From contig CAMRHE010000357.1 in the NCBI GenBank assembly GCA_947044405.1, positions 1,225,501 through 1,289,500 of the forward strand: DNA of 64,000 bases, read 5' to 3'. This document shows, piece by piece, positions 21,700-34,106 of this stretch; positions within the stretch are counted from its first letter, which is position 1; each line of letters begins with the position of its first letter. Origin of the DNA: Leptodactylus fallax. Taxonomy: Eukaryota > Chordata > Amphibia > Anura > Leptodactylidae. Made by a program: the position numbers and the translations under genes. Below the pieces are notes generated by a model. That model had not been told where the DNA came from and searched no databases. It worked only from the letters and a program-made list of their open reading frames with translations.

Positions 21700-23115
21700 C
21701 AGTGGCGTAACTAGGAATGGCTGGGCCCCAAGGCGAACATTTGACATGGCCCCCCCCCCCCGAACCGCTGCCCCCAATCGCCCCCCCGGACCGCCCGCTC
21801 CAACCCCCCCCCCCCCAAAAAAAAAAACCGCATTCCTGCGCACACTATTATGTGCCATAGTGGCTCCTGCACACAGTATCATGCCCCATAGTGGCCCCTG
21901 CACACAGCATCATGCCCCATGGTGGCCCCTGCACACAGTATCATGCCCCATAGTGGTCCCTGCACACATTATCATGCCCCATAGTGGCCCCTGCACACAG
22001 TATCTTGCCCCATAGTGGCCCCTGCACAAAGTATCATTCCCCATAGTGGCCCCTGTACACAGTATTATATCCCATAGTGGCCCCTGCACACAGTATTATA
22101 TCCCATAGTGGCCCCTGCACACAGTATAATGTCCCATAGTGGCCCCTGCACACAGTATCATGCCCCATAGTGGCCCCTGCACAAAGTATCATTCCCCATA
22201 GTGTCCCCTGTACACAGTATTATATCCCATAGTGGCCCCTGCACACAGTATAATATCCCATAGTGGCCCCTGCACACAGTATTATATCCCATAGTGGCCC
22301 CTGCACACACTATTATTCCCCATAATGGCCCCTGCACTGAGTATTTTGCCGCATAGTGGCCCCTGCACTGAGTATTTTGCCCCATAGTGGCCCCTGCACA
22401 CAGTATCATGCCCCATAGTGGCCCCTGCACACACTATTATTCCCCATAGTGGCCCCTGCACTGAGTATTTTGCCCCATAATGGCCCCTGCACATAGTATT
22501 ATGCCCCATTGTGGACCACCCATGAACAATTATTATACTCTGGAGTCTTTTCAGACCCCAGAGTATAATGATCGGAGACACAGGGGAGGATAGAAACATA
22601 AAAAAACAACGTTGCTTACCTGTTTCTCGCTCCGGTCCACTCCCTGCTGCTTCAGCCTCCTTCAATGTTGGACAAGGCCGGCGCCACGTGATGCGGGCAA
22701 GGCGTCGCGACGCAAAATGACGTCGGGGACGTCACCAAACAGGCTCGAAGCCTAGAGAAGCGCAGGAGAGGTAAGTACATTGTTTTTTATGTTCCCTCAC
22801 CTCCCGTGGGTCTCCGATTACTCCGGGGTCTGAAAAGATCCCGGAGTATAATGATAGCAGAGATTGTGGTGTTCGGCCCGCGGCCTCACATACCGATCCC
22901 CGATCCTGCTCACATCCGCCTCCGCAGAATCGGAAGCGCAGGCGGCCGTGAGCGGGACCCCGGGGAACGGTAAGTATATAGGGCCCGTTACCTGCTGCGT
23001 TTACTCCAGCAGGTAACGGACTATTAAAAAAAAAAAAAAAAAGCATCGGGGGCCCGCGGGGCCCCGTAATGTCCCGGGCCCTGTGGCAGCTGCTACCCCA
23101 ATAGTTACGCCCCTG
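21700..23115. mobile_element. hAT-like non-autonomous element with 8-bp TSD
   Basis: Starts CAGTGGCGTAACTAGGAATG and ends ATAGTTACGCCCCTG. A perfect 8-bp duplication, GTGGAAGT, lies at 21692-21699 and 23116-23123. Parts in order: a C/A-rich leader; a minisatellite of about 22 units (21840-22510); a stem around GGGGTCTGAAAAGA at about 22540-22850; a GC-rich 3' part with a poly-A run at 23024-23042. No transposase. Long frames on either strand here (for example 22732-23292) arise from GC-rich repeat sequence and are not genes. Confidence 0.92.
21840..22510. repeat. 30-bp minisatellite array
   Basis: Roughly 22 copies of a 30-base unit beginning CCCATAGTGGCCCCTGCACA, with small variants (ATCATG, ATTATA, TTTTGCC endings). 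Because 30 is divisible by three the array gives open frames in several phases, such as 21692-22015 and 22158-22665. Confidence 0.95.
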
Positions 23116-23540
23116 GTGGAAGTCATTGTTGGAAAAAAATAATTTTAATTTCGGCCAGTTTTCAGCAGTCATATAGGAGATGTACTGTACTAGAAATAAA
23201 GTCTTAGGTCCAATAAAATCAACACTCAGGTGTTTGCAAATGAAAACATTGTGATGTAAGTGAAACAATACAGAACTCCAAGAACACACCATTCCTCACA
23301 TATAAGGCCACATTCAGTCCATATTACTGCTGCAAATCCCATCCTGACCATGGGTCAAAAAACCCAAACTAGGAGCATCATATGGATCTATGGCTTTAGG
23401 TTCTGAAGGTAGTGGTGACAACGTATATGGAAATCATGAACATAAACCTTCTGCAGTGTAAAAAAAGCTGATAAAACGCTTTGGAGTACACAGTATTCTA
23501 AATAATTACTATCTCTCGGTGTGAAACTGACAGGCAAACT

Positions 23541-23722
23541 ATAAGGGCCCTTTCACATGACCGAGTCCCTTCTGTGGAATGTTATGATGCAGTGAGCTCA
23601 CATAAGCCCCAATCGCTACAGTAATGAACTGATACCTTATGTCAGTTCATTAATATAAATACAGCCCACACACGGACAGGTTTCCACGGACGTGACTCGG
23701 CCATGTGAATGGGCCCTTAGGA
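23541..23722. mobile_element. Short MITE, GGGCCCTTTCACATG ends
   Basis: AAGGGCCCTTTCACATGACC at the left and GGCCATGTGAATGGGCCCTT at the right are inverse, with GAGTC / GACTC just inside. About 180 bp. No coding frame. Confidence 0.75.
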
Positions 23723-24842
23723 TACCTGTGTTATGAACTAATAGCCAGATTGCTCTAGCAGACCTTGGAGCCTTAGTCCGTCCCTGGCTCCCATAGTAAA
23801 GCATTTTTTCTATGACTGACATTGGAATCCCCCTTTCTCTGCCAAGGGTTGCTATTAACTGTATTATCTAAGGATTTAATGAAGTAATACTATAGACTAC
23901 CCAGCAATGTGTCTATAGTTGTTGCAGGAAGTAGGGGAGTGAGAGGGTGAGGAGCCGACATACCAGTATTCCAGGGAAATCAGTAGATCCTATTTCAAGT
24001 CCTAATAGGCCGTAAAAAGGCAAGCGGGAAGCATGACAGTAAGTGTTACAAATTAGTTCAAGAAATGATCTCAATGTAAACTTTTCTGGAGCTCAATCAA
24101 TATGAGCAATGCGGACATACAAAGGAACACTGCTTTTAGAAGTGTTCTTGTAATATGTTGAAAATGAAAAACATAGCTCTTAAATCCATAATGGGATACT
24201 AAAACTTGAAATACAACCCCATTTATACTGATATAGATATTTAGTGAATAAAGAGGTAGTTGTTGGCAAACGCTCATTCACATACACATATGTGTTTCAA
24301 ATGGGAAGAGGCAAATAAGTCAGTGCCAGGCACTTCTGGTGGCAGGTTATCTTCCCTAAGAACAAAAAGAGCAATCATGTTGAAATCCAACAGGCTGACC
24401 CTTCTCAACCCAACAGTAAATTTTGGGAGGTCCTCATACACATAAGATGAACAGCCAGTCCTAAGAGAATCAGTGGGTTTGGTCGGCAGTAATCTAATGT
24501 ATATGGCTAATTTAAGAGGATCAGGATAATTTGAGATTATTTTGGATAATGAATAAGTATATGCTACCAGTGCCTATAGGGATGATATACATATATGATT
24601 TACCACTTGAAATTAGTGTTTGAATATTTCAAGTATCAGATTCATCTTCCAAGACATCCCTATCTCCTTAAGTCTGTACTCTGCTCACTGAAGAATTCTT
24701 ATCTGCAAAAATATAATAGACAAATAAAGATTGACTGCCAGAAAACCCCCTATAACTGACTGGTTGTATCTGCACATGCTATGGAACATTTTATACCACA
24801 AAGAGGATGCCCAGCTGGTTCAGTAAAATCTGGCACTGTCAG
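23723..24842. other. Intronic spacer with MITE fragment
   Basis: A segment near 24290-24430 (CAGGCACTTCTGGTGGCAGG; TGTTGAAATCCAACAGGCTG) resembles parts of 28380-28470 and 44640-44700, suggesting one diverged dispersed repeat. The rest is unassigned. Confidence 0.4.
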
Positions 24843-25087
24843 TAAAAGGGGCTGTTCGGGAAGTACTTAATTAACTTACATGGTCCTAGGGGATGCTGAT
24901 GATAAACCCCTGAGATGCTCCAACCTTCCATTCCCAATTAATTACCTGTAAGATTGGTAGAGGAGTGAACCAGGGGGAGCAGCAAACTGTGGGGCTGAAC
25001 GCTGCTTCGGATCACATGGTGGTCGTGTCATCGCCAGAACACCCTGACCAGGTAGGTTTATTAATATTCCCCAGACAACCCCTTTAA
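24843..25087. mobile_element. Probable foldback MITE
   Basis: AAAAGGGGCTGTTCGGGAA at the left and TTCCCCAGACAACCCCTTTA at the right are imperfect inverse termini, close to the AAAGGGGTTGTCTGGGGAA ends common in frog genomes. About 245 bp, non-coding. Confidence 0.6.
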
Positions 25088-25867
25088 GTGTATGGCCTCC
25101 ATAAACCTGCCCCCTAATTACTATACTAGAAGATACTATTATACATTTTTGAAATGACTATAGTCACAACATATATCATAAGATGAATTTGGAACAATAC
25201 CACTGCCATCCTCCTATAATGGCACATGATAGTAACACCATTTTCACAAACAATTGTGCCATGTCTTGGGGTTATCATGTAGCCTTTCGGTTTTTCGTCA
25301 TGACTTGTTCATATGGATACTGGCTGTATGCATTTGCATAAAATGACTGTACGTGCCGCTTCTATGTTTAGAGTTTGCCATTACACTAATAATGCTTGGC
25401 TAAGATTAAACTTTGTAAAAGTATTTAAAATCCTAAAAGCTGTATTTCACTAAGGCTATTTTACTGTCTGATCCTGTGCAATCTCAGACAGTTTGGTAAA
25501 AAAAATAAAAATAAAAACAACCTATTAAAAAACACTTAATTTAACCAGTACCAATTAGTACCGTCCCATACCTAAAATGTAAGGTAAGAATACACATGGT
25601 TATTGTTATTTAAAATTATTGTGCTACAGTTTATGACTTCAGTCACTGGTTTTGGGCTAGTCCTATTTTTGTGAAAGCATACAGTATATGGTTCACTTCA
25701 ACAAGATTAGGGAATAGAATCAAATTTTGATAAATTTATCTCAAATGTAAGATAGAAGTCACTCAGGCAGATTTATTATTATTGATTTGCCCTTTCGTCA
25801 GAGTATAGATACATGTTGACATTTCAGACATAGGTCCATATAGTATGTTGACTGCTAGAATTACCTA

Positions 25868-26270
25868 TTTTAACCTACACAGGTTTTCTAAAATTACAAA
25901 AATATGGCTCCATTTGGTACAGTAACTTGGCTCTATTAGAGATAATGGGGATGAACTACAATACCACACACAATCTAGGATAAGTTTGGCACTGTTTTAT
26001 TTGTATTTTCTAAAAGTAGAAAAACATGGATGCATTTGGTACTGAGGCTTGCAATATTGAAATAAGTTGTACAGTATTACTTGCCACGGCTAGTATATGA
26101 CTAAATATAGGAGAGTCACTCACTAATTTTATATGGACGTATAAATTGGTACTGAGGCTTGACTCCATTGAAGATAATGGGGATAAATTACAATACCATA
26201 CATAATCTAGGATGAGTGTGGTCCCGGTTTAAAAAAAAAAATGCTATGTTTTTCTAATCCTCGAAAGTAC
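25868..26270. repeat. Two to three diverged tandem units
   Basis: CATTTGGTAC recurs at about 25912 and 26032, with a GGTACTGAGGCTTG variant at about 26146. GATAATGGGGATGAACTACA at about 25941 recurs as GATAATGGGGATAAATTACA at about 26172, and AATCTAGGATAAGTTTGGCA recurs near 26206. One more relative is at about 30640-30780. Probably a dispersed repeat duplicated locally. Confidence 0.6.
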
Positions 26271-27129
26271 CGGTATATCCTTTAAATAATAAAATATACA
26301 TTGCTTATCCCCCTCAAGAAATGTCTGCTAATAGAACACTAGAATAACCTGTACCTCTTAAAACCCACTACCACCTTATCAGACCAAGTGTGCAAATAGT
26401 CCAACTTTAAAACGGATGGGCAAACCAGGATGGTCAAATGAAATATCTGCTACATTACACTAACTCGAAGATATTCAGTATTGATTGATTCATAATTACC
26501 TGTTGAAGATGAGCTATAACTCTCTCGTTCTTCAGTGATATAATGCATAGTATGATGAGAAACAAAAGAAAGAAATCAGCAGAGTATACATTAGACAGAT
26601 ATGTGCTACAGAAGACAAATGAGAAACACAATACAATATGCTCCAAGGAAAAACAAAGTAGTATGGTAAATTTATTAAACACACAGAATGTAAAATAAAA
26701 GGAAACTACAACAAGGATTGAATAAAGTAACATCTACAGAAGTTCACGAAATTTAGAAACTCCACCTCAGTAAACGCTACGAGGGCTGATGAAAATGTGA
26801 AGCATGATGTCACCTTAAACAACACTTCACAGTTGAAATCTACCATCATATAAAACAATGGTGCTAAACCTGTGGGATGTGTACCCCAGGGAGTATGTTC
26901 TGCAGTCTCAGGGGGAAGTACTCTAGAATTGGCATATCTAGTGAGTGTTCAGGTTATGAGGCTCTTGGAAGGCTAGTGCCACCCAAACCACCCATCATCT
27001 TCTAATACTAAGGCATAGTGTCTGCCAAACAGAGGCAGGCATCAGAAGATGTCGAGTCAGGGTTAAGGGGGTGGGTCTCTTCTACAGAAGTGGGTAGTCT
27101 GTGCTGAATAGACAAAGTTTCTGATCTAT

Positions 27130-27365
27130 GGGGGGGGGGCGTTCCTCACAGCTCAGCGTCATCACTGGGCAGTAAGGAACGCCCCCTCTGACAGTACAGG
27201 GCTATGGGATGAGTACAGTCAGCGAGGGCGTTCCTTACAGCCCAGTGATGACGCTGAGCTGTGAGGAACGCCCCCCCAGTACAGGACTATGGACGAGCAC
27301 AGTCAGGGAGGGCGTTCCTCACAGCCCAGCTAGACTGTCAGGAACGTCCTTCTGACGGTGAACAG
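27130..27365. repeat. GC-rich inverted repeat, three copies
   Basis: Unit A (27137-27185, GGCGTTCCTCACAGCTCAGC ...) is followed by a nearly perfect reverse complement (27226-27276) and a third partial forward copy (27309-27353). Each unit itself starts GGGCGTTCC and ends GGAACGCC. The surrounding DNA is AT-rich, so this island stands out in composition. Confidence 0.85.
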
Positions 27366-28500
27366 TGAAATTAAGAACCCTGATATCTCCAGCCCCGGGG
27401 CACATAACAGGAAAGCCGACAGTGCGCTGAATTCAGCTCGCTGTCAGCTTTCTAGCGGTATGTAAAACCGCATATACATGAGGACGTGAAAGGTCCTCTT
27501 TAAGGTGTCTCTGTCACAGGTACCCCCCGTAAAAGGATTTGCTTGGCGCATTATGTACACCAGTTTTTCTTTCCCACTTGAGATTGGGAACAGGATCTGT
27601 CACATGACAGATACCACAGTGTTGGGGGTACTCGGTTGGAATTTTTTCACAATTGGGTACTTGGCTTGAAAAAGTTAAAAAGAATACGCCTAATTTATCA
27701 AAACTGTTACTATTACAACTGGCCTTATTGTCCATAGCAGCCAAACTTAGCTCAGCTTTTGTTTGTTATACTGCTCTGGAAAAGTTACACTGTGATCAGT
27801 TGAAATGAGCAAAAAGCCATTTTTTTCTACTACACAGTTTGGGGAATTGAAGTATATGAAGCCATATTTACTAATACTCTCTAATATAGAGACAGTGTAA
27901 TTTTTCAAAATTTTTTTTGGTGATTTTTCAACACTTCAGTCTAACGTTACACCATGTATTAGTTGGATTACTATGCACTGAATTCTCTTTAAGCCACACC
28001 CCCTTGTTAAGTGTTTAAAACCCATAGTAGATGCAATGTAAAGCATGTACATAAATTTTCCTGGTATAAATTAAGCCAGAATTTTGGCACATTTAGCTTT
28101 GTATACCTTCCCCTTCCTTTCTTTCAATATTAAGCTGTTTATAGAGAACAAGCAACTGTCTCCCAGCTACCAGCCATGTTATCAACCACCTAAGCTCCCA
28201 CAATGCATTTTCTCTGATGAATGAAATCAACAGGAACCTGACTCTATCTTTCTGTCTGACAAGAAAATAAAGTTGGACATACATAATTAGATAGCAGACA
28301 GCTATTCCTTCTGATCCCCAATATACATGTATACTTGGGGAGGTTGAGTGCGCATGTTTTCTGAAAAGAGGGGATTAATACAGTATTCAGTATCATCTTT
28401 CTTGAAAACATAGGATCAGGCATGTTAAAATCTAACACATCTGATCTTTCCCCCAACATCTGCCATCTGGGGAGATTTGGGACACCTTCTAATAGAATGG
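27366..28500. other. Intronic spacer with repeat debris
   Basis: Includes a piece at 28236-28450 with GTTAAAATCTAACACATCTG, related to the segments at 24370 and 44650. No exon recognised; the 27514-27744 and 28244-28459 frames have no splice sites or family match. Confidence 0.4.
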
Positions 28501-30235
28501 TTGACCAACAGTGGTGAGCTCAGTGTTTGTCTAGTGAGTATAGTCACTTTTACAAGTAAAAATAAGAGTAAGAGTAAAGCTTAGTACTAGTAAAATGAAT
28601 CAACTTTTTATGTAGATTTACACTGTGAGATGTTGTAAAACACTGAAAAGTTGTGTTTACTTTTAATAATATCTTTTAAATTCGCACACACATTATTGCA
28701 TTCTTGCTTTGTATGGTATAGTGTATTGTGCCAAGTTTAACTGGCCATATGAAGAATTTTGTTGTAGTTTTCCTTTTAAACATATTAAACATAAATAAAA
28801 TAATACAAATAGCATAAAATAATGTGCTATCGAATCGAGTTTATCAACAACTGCAGTCATTTGTGCCCACTTTTTAACGATTGCAATCATTTGCATACTA
28901 AGGTTTATTCCTTTAATCAAATGACACAACTGTTAATTAACATCTTATAAAGAGTTATATTATTTTATTATGCAAAACAACACAATTAAAGCATGAATGC
29001 TACAAAACATCAAGGAAATTAATTAAGAACATGCTGAAATCGGCAAGACATGCATAGATATAAAGACCATGCTATTCAAACATTTCATTTAACATCCTTT
29101 ACTGCACATTGAGAACCATATAATATCACAACTACTGTTTATCAAGTATCTGTCACTGGTATTGCACATTAACTAATTAAAATGTCACTGGTATTGCAAA
29201 TTAACTAATATAGTAGCTTACAATAAAATACACATGGTATATGGTATATATGTTATATTAACACAGCAAGCAAACACTTTTTCATGACACATTATTTGCC
29301 CTAAATTATAGCAGTGTTGTATAAAACATAAAGAGTATTCAAAGGGAATCTCAATAAACATTAAGAGATTTAGCAAATTCAATACTAGCCAAGAACAGCA
29401 AGACATACAGTACTGTAAAAGACCCAATGGCGTAGTCCAAATCTACATCACCAAGTAGTGTAACAGATTTCATTTATAAAAAAAAAACCTTGTGGTCTAT
29501 GAAATATAACCATACATGTTGCTAGCAAATTTCAATACATATGGGACTGATCACCCACTAAGGGGGCAAAAATAAAAGCTACACCTGCCTCCCAAAAAGA
29601 AAACCTTTTTTTTTACATTTTTTATAAATTTTTAGCAACACATAAAATAGTCTGTTAATTTCACTGCACAGCAAACAACATAAAACAAATGTCAGAACTG
29701 CTTGTTTTTTTTAATTTTTACCCCTTCCCCTAAAAATTATAAAAAATTATAAATCATATGTACCCCAAAACTGTACTATTAAAAATTTAATCAGTTGTGC
29801 TAAAAATAGCCCTTTCACAACAATGTCTACCAAAAAATAAACAGAATATGGCTCTTGGAATCTAGCAACATAAAAATGACTTTTTTTTCTGAAAAATTTA
29901 CCCTTATTGTGCAAAAGAACTAAAACATAAAAATAACCATTTATGCTTTTTTTGCTTTCCAATTTCCTATGCAAGAAAAGCTATTCAAATAAATCATATG
30001 TACACAAAAAGAGTGCCATTGCAAAAAAAACCCACCCTGCAAAAAACATGCCCTCATATTACTACACTAAATATAAACGTTATGAATCTGCCACAAAAAA
30101 ACACATATAATTTGTATGGAACAATGAGCCATGATTTTAAGTACCCTTTCTTTGAGGCTATGAGGGCAACTGACTCATAGAAGTCATTCAATTGAGGCAA
30201 CTAACTCTGTGTTTATGTTTTTGCTTTAAGAAATG

Positions 30236-30236
<1 letters not shown>
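28501..30236. other. AT-rich intronic segment
   Basis: Very AT-rich. The part from about 29560 to 30180 (ATGGCTCTTGGAATCTAGCA; CAAAAAACATGCCCTCATAT) looks like an old dispersed frog repeat. No paired termini visible. Confidence 0.4.

Positions 30237-30276
<40 letters not shown>
30237..30276. repeat. (AT)n microsatellite
   Basis: About 20 TA units. It causes an artificial Ile-Tyr tail on the minus-strand frame 30238-30444. Confidence 0.95.
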
Positions 30277-30281
<5 letters not shown>

Positions 30282-30879
30282 ATGGATTTTTATCTGCACT
30301 ACAATAGATAAAGGACCAGCTTTCAATAGACGAAACCACAAAACCATTCAAGAGATAACAATCATGGAAAGAATGGGACATAACACAGGTCATAACATCA
30401 AGCTCAAAATGTAATTTACGACATATGTAGGGTCTAGAGGGCATTGTATTTGAACAGAAAATGTATGATACCCTGTAGCTTTCCAGTTTCCCTTTTCTTT
30501 TCTCTCAGAGCAGTTTCTGGGAATGTCATTCCCTGTTGCTTCTGTCCTCTATTATCCAAATTGACCTTACTGTTAAAGGTGCTGGATGAGATTAAAAAAC
30601 AGTGTCTCCTTTTTTATCTACTTTGTTTTGTAGCACTTGTGGCCATGGGTTGTGTCTGGTAATGCAGCTAGACCCTATTCAACTGAATGACACTGAGCTG
30701 CAATACCAGACACAGTCCAGGGACCAGCGTGATGCTATTACAGGTTAGCGGAGGAGTCTTTTTCTAATCCTACAGAAGTCCTTTTAAATTGTATATAGAG
30801 AAATAGCTCATAATGCAGTTCACTAACATGCAAGCACTGAATTATGAACGGTAAACTCAGGCTTTAAGAGTGCCAGAGA

Positions 30880-31510
30880 GGTGGAAGAGATCAGTAAATA
30901 ACGTAGGAGGTTGCTAACTCTCTACTCTTTATTTAACTTGAAAATTAATTTTGCGTTTTGAAGAATTCTCCCAGGGAAAGAATTGTTCAGGATCAGTCAC
31001 ACATCACTCCTGACATCTGTGAAGTCAACAAGCTATCAGTTTAATTAATTAGTCTCAAGTAAATTGCTCGAGCAAGGACTGTACACTGTAAAAAGGTGCC
31101 AGCATTCCTCCTGAGTATTTATGCATCACTAGGCAATCTTTTCACAAATATTCCGCTTTTTTACGTGGTCCGAGGGTTTGAAGAATCCATCTAATGATCT
31201 GTGACCGGCACATAAGTGCTATGCAAATTTTAGGGCGATGACAGTACACTAATTGTAGTTCACATTAACCACATCATTATAAAAGTCCCAAAGCCATTTT
31301 CAAGTGTCATACATTCCAAGCGCACTCAGAAGATTTGGAAATGTTGTTAATCTGAAATAACTTGTTTGTTATCAAAACGTTTCCAACTTTTTAAAAAATT
31401 ATAGTACAAGACATAACCACACCAACTCCCAGCTCACTTTCTACTGTAGGTCTAAATTATGTTCTGCGAATCATGTGTGTGCATTGAGAGTGACGGTAAC
31501 ACCAATAAAA
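30880..31510. promoter_or_regulatory. Candidate conserved non-coding block (speculative)
   Basis: This 630-bp stretch lacks repeat signatures, stops and starts without inverted ends, and has mixed composition unlike the AT-rich or GC-rich repeats around it. It contains homeodomain-type TTAATTAATTAG at 31041-31052 and a perfect POU octamer, ATGCAAAT, at 31221-31228. Intronic enhancers of neuronal genes often look like this, but I cannot align it to other species, so the call is inference only. Confidence 0.25.
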
Positions 31511-31515
31511 ATTTG

Positions 31516-31543
31516 CAAAGGAAGTCTGTCCAGACTTCCTTTG
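31516..31543. repeat. Perfect 13-bp-arm palindrome
   Basis: CAAAGGAAGTCTG, a two-base spacer TC, then CAGACTTCCTTTG. It lies just left of the TTAA MITE at 31551. Confidence 0.9.
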
Positions 31544-31550
31544 GACATTG

Positions 31551-31728
31551 TTAAAGGAGATATCTACCAAAGACCGACCTTTGCAATGGTCCACCATGCA
31601 ATGCATAGATGAGTATCTATGAGAGCAGCGCTACTCCTGCAGAGTCCTCAGAGTAGATGGTCTCTGTATAAAACCCATATAACCAAATAAGCACAAACAG
31701 TAGTTCTTACATAAGACAACTCCTTTAA
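31551..31728. mobile_element. TTAA MITE, about 178 bp
   Basis: Starts TTAAAGGAGATATCTACC and ends GACAACTCCTTTAA; TTAA at both ends, with imperfect inverse termini. Non-coding. Confidence 0.65.
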
Positions 31729-32438
31729 GCTATTAGTAGTGCTGACAGCTTAGAATTTTTTAGGTATATATACGCAGTCTAGTTATAATGGAGTTAATAC
31801 TTTACAGATTTCCCACACAATACTTAATAAAAAAAAATGTAATATTTCCAATAACCAAATATAACAAAGCTGGAAAACAGGCCACGTAGGCCACACTAGA
31901 AGGATCATTTTTCATTCAGTAAATAGGTCTTGTACTAGATAGTATAACAATGGATTGGTCGCACATTTATGAACAAAGCTTTACATTAATAGATGAATAT
32001 GCAAGTGTAACGATAATATTGATAAACAGAAGACTTCTGTGTAGAGCTCCATCTAATATTCATTACCATAAGATTGAACCTTCATTTTAAAATGTTGATA
32101 GTCTAAAGGAATAACCCAATTTTTATTGAAAGTCACAAGTATCATATTTGCAATGGAATCAAATATATGAAAGCTGAATGTTTTTATGGGAAGCCTGCAA
32201 CTTGTCCAGTTTATAAACTATGTTCTGTGTTTTGTGGCTCATAATTTCATATTCATATCTCATATTTGACCAATATTACATAAGTAGTATAGAAGCATAA
32301 CTGATCTAAGTATTGAAAATAAACATTCCATAGATGAGGTTTCTCAGAAATTGATATATAAAAGCTATAGAAACATTGGGTATACATAGACACAGGCAGT
32401 CAAGCTAAGTTTACCTAAAAATATATAGACCATTAATA

Positions 32439-32478
<40 letters not shown>

Positions 32479-33639
32479 TTTTTTCACATAAATTTTCTGT
32501 AATTGTAGTATAAAAATAAATCCAATGAAACTACTACTTCCCTTTCCATATATATGGTTAACATTATATAAATATATTTAACATGAGACATGGCATCAAT
32601 AACCTATCTGAAGAAAAATTAATATTTAGATTTAAAAATCTATTAAGCGCAATTGGTAGTGTGCACTATGTCCAACTTTCGGTGTATATAACTATAGCTA
32701 TATAAGGACTGAAGACATTAAACACTGAAATATTTTGCGCAGCTTCAGAGTAACAGCTTAGTCTAACTTGTATACATTCTTTCAGCTCATATTACATACT
32801 ATATACAATATTCTTGTAATTTCCCGACACTGCTTAGTGTCATCTTATCAGAAATGTATTAAGTACTGCCTCAATATTGCAAATTAGGTCGCCCCATCCA
32901 TCCACCATAAAGGTAAAGCTACAGTACATTATATAAAAGTTCTTTTCAGCATCTACAATGAAGTTTTTCATATGACAAAGATAAGTACATGCTGTACACA
33001 CACAGATAGATAGATAGATATGATCGCAATGTTATTGATCATTCAAGCAATATCTTTAGAGATTCTACCAGTTGTTCTATCTATCTTGATAATAGTAAAA
33101 GAAAAAAAAATTCTAAACAACTTATGAAAAGGACACATTATGTTTTATGTTATTTAGAAAGTTGATTTGCAATAACCCCAACCCACAAAAAAGAAGATGC
33201 AAATAGGATCAGATCCTTGCATATCAATACACAATGCAACTATTAAAGTAGAAAAGTTCCAATATTACCAGCAGATTATGTAGATAAACATTATTTCACG
33301 TGGATAATCAATGGCTACAATACTATTATATAAATAGCTGCTTAAATAAGTTTTGCTTCTGTATCAAGTTCATGGTTTGGTCATGGTAAAGTTATGCTAC
33401 CAAGATGTTGGTTAGTAATGTTAAATGTTCTATCACAAAAAAACAACAAAAATGCACAGTATGTACAGATATAAAAGGCAGCCATTACTCGACATGAAAC
33501 CTTGCATGAATATTTACACTGAATGGTAAAAAACACAGTGAGTACATTAATATTCCACCAATCCACACCACTTCAAAGCTCATTGAACATACAAAGGCAC
33601 AAAACACTGTTTGCAAGTGTGGCTGGTCACTTGGGCTAC
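31729..33639. other. AT-rich intron next to the 33640 exon
   Basis: Nothing recognised except a (TAA)n microsatellite at 32436-32478 and a short GATA run near 33005-33020. Confidence 0.5.
32436..32478. repeat. (TAA)n microsatellite
   Basis: About 14 near-perfect TAA units. Confidence 0.95.
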
Positions 33640-33743
33640 CTTGTTCTACACTGTTGCTTCTAACTGGGACCTGTGGAAGCTGCCTTCCTCTCCGACTAAA
33701 TGAAGAGTCCACTGTAGATGAATGACTTCCTACTTGATGGTTT
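33640..33743 (-). CDS. RIMS1: RIMS1 internal exon with RIM-BP-binding motif
   Basis: A 104-nt exon: one base completes an Arg codon, then 34 codons, then a G that starts the Ala codon finished at 1861-1860. The product includes SSFSRRGRQLPQVPVRSNSV and EQ. RQLPQVP is the conserved proline motif between the RIM C2 domains that binds SH3 domains of RIM-binding proteins, linking RIM to calcium channels at the active zone. Acceptor TTACTTTACAG|A; donor CAAG|GTAGCC. The first 15 residues (NHQVGSHSSTVDSSF) are diverged from human RIM1, which has HRQRSPTQSPPADTSF-like sequence at this place. Length is not divisible by three, so skipping would shift the frame together with the 113-nt exon only if both were lost inconsistently; it is probably constitutive. 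Confidence 0.95.
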
Positions 33744-34106
33744 CTGTAAAGTAAAAAAAAACAAAAAACAGGTTAGTTAGGATACAGGTAGAAGGAAGCT
33801 ATGCCCTTTGGTTGATCGACTAGTTTTAACAGGGTAAATAATGCCCGTAAACATAAAATTAATGATGGTCAATTTTTCAGAAAACAAATTTAAACAAATA
33901 TTTTATTACAGGGTTTAGAACATAATAATTTCATATCATTATGTTCTAAGGGGAGAGGTCGCACTCTGGCTGCTTTATGCCTTTTTCTGTATTTTATATA
34001 AGGCCATCCACCTGAATAGATGCCATGTAATACCATACAGTCAGTAGCATCATCCTGTGTAAAAATTAAACTGTTTGCTGGAGGTCTCAGGATTTCAACC
34101 TTAGGA

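Larger units (their letters stand above)
1862..33639 (-). other. RIMS1: RIMS1 intron of 31.8 kb
   Basis: The largest intron in the window, bounded by GT (33639-33638) and AG (1863-1862). It joins the exon ending SNSVEQ to the exon beginning A-NLLVEER, which are adjacent in known RIM proteins, so no constitutive exon is expected inside. It contains most of the transposons listed here. From 1862 to about 3790 I find no recognisable element; the short open frames at 2820-3053, 3072-3296 and 3315-3662 have no family resemblance and no splice context. Confidence 0.85.

Noticed and set aside
21840..22510. CRISPR-like regular array
   Set aside because: Units are contiguous 30-bp copies with no spacers, inside a hAT-like element in vertebrate DNA. 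It is a minisatellite.
22732..23292. 186-codon minus-strand open frame
   Set aside because: It lies across the GC-rich part and the right terminus of a hAT-like element, has no known domain and contains a poly-A-derived Phe run.
26455..26733. 92-codon hydrophobic minus-strand frame, possible membrane protein
   Set aside because: Phe/Leu-rich because of A-rich plus-strand DNA; no splice sites, no conserved motif.
30237..30276. AT-run as a replication origin or promoter
   Set aside because: A plain microsatellite; two others of the same kind occur in the window.
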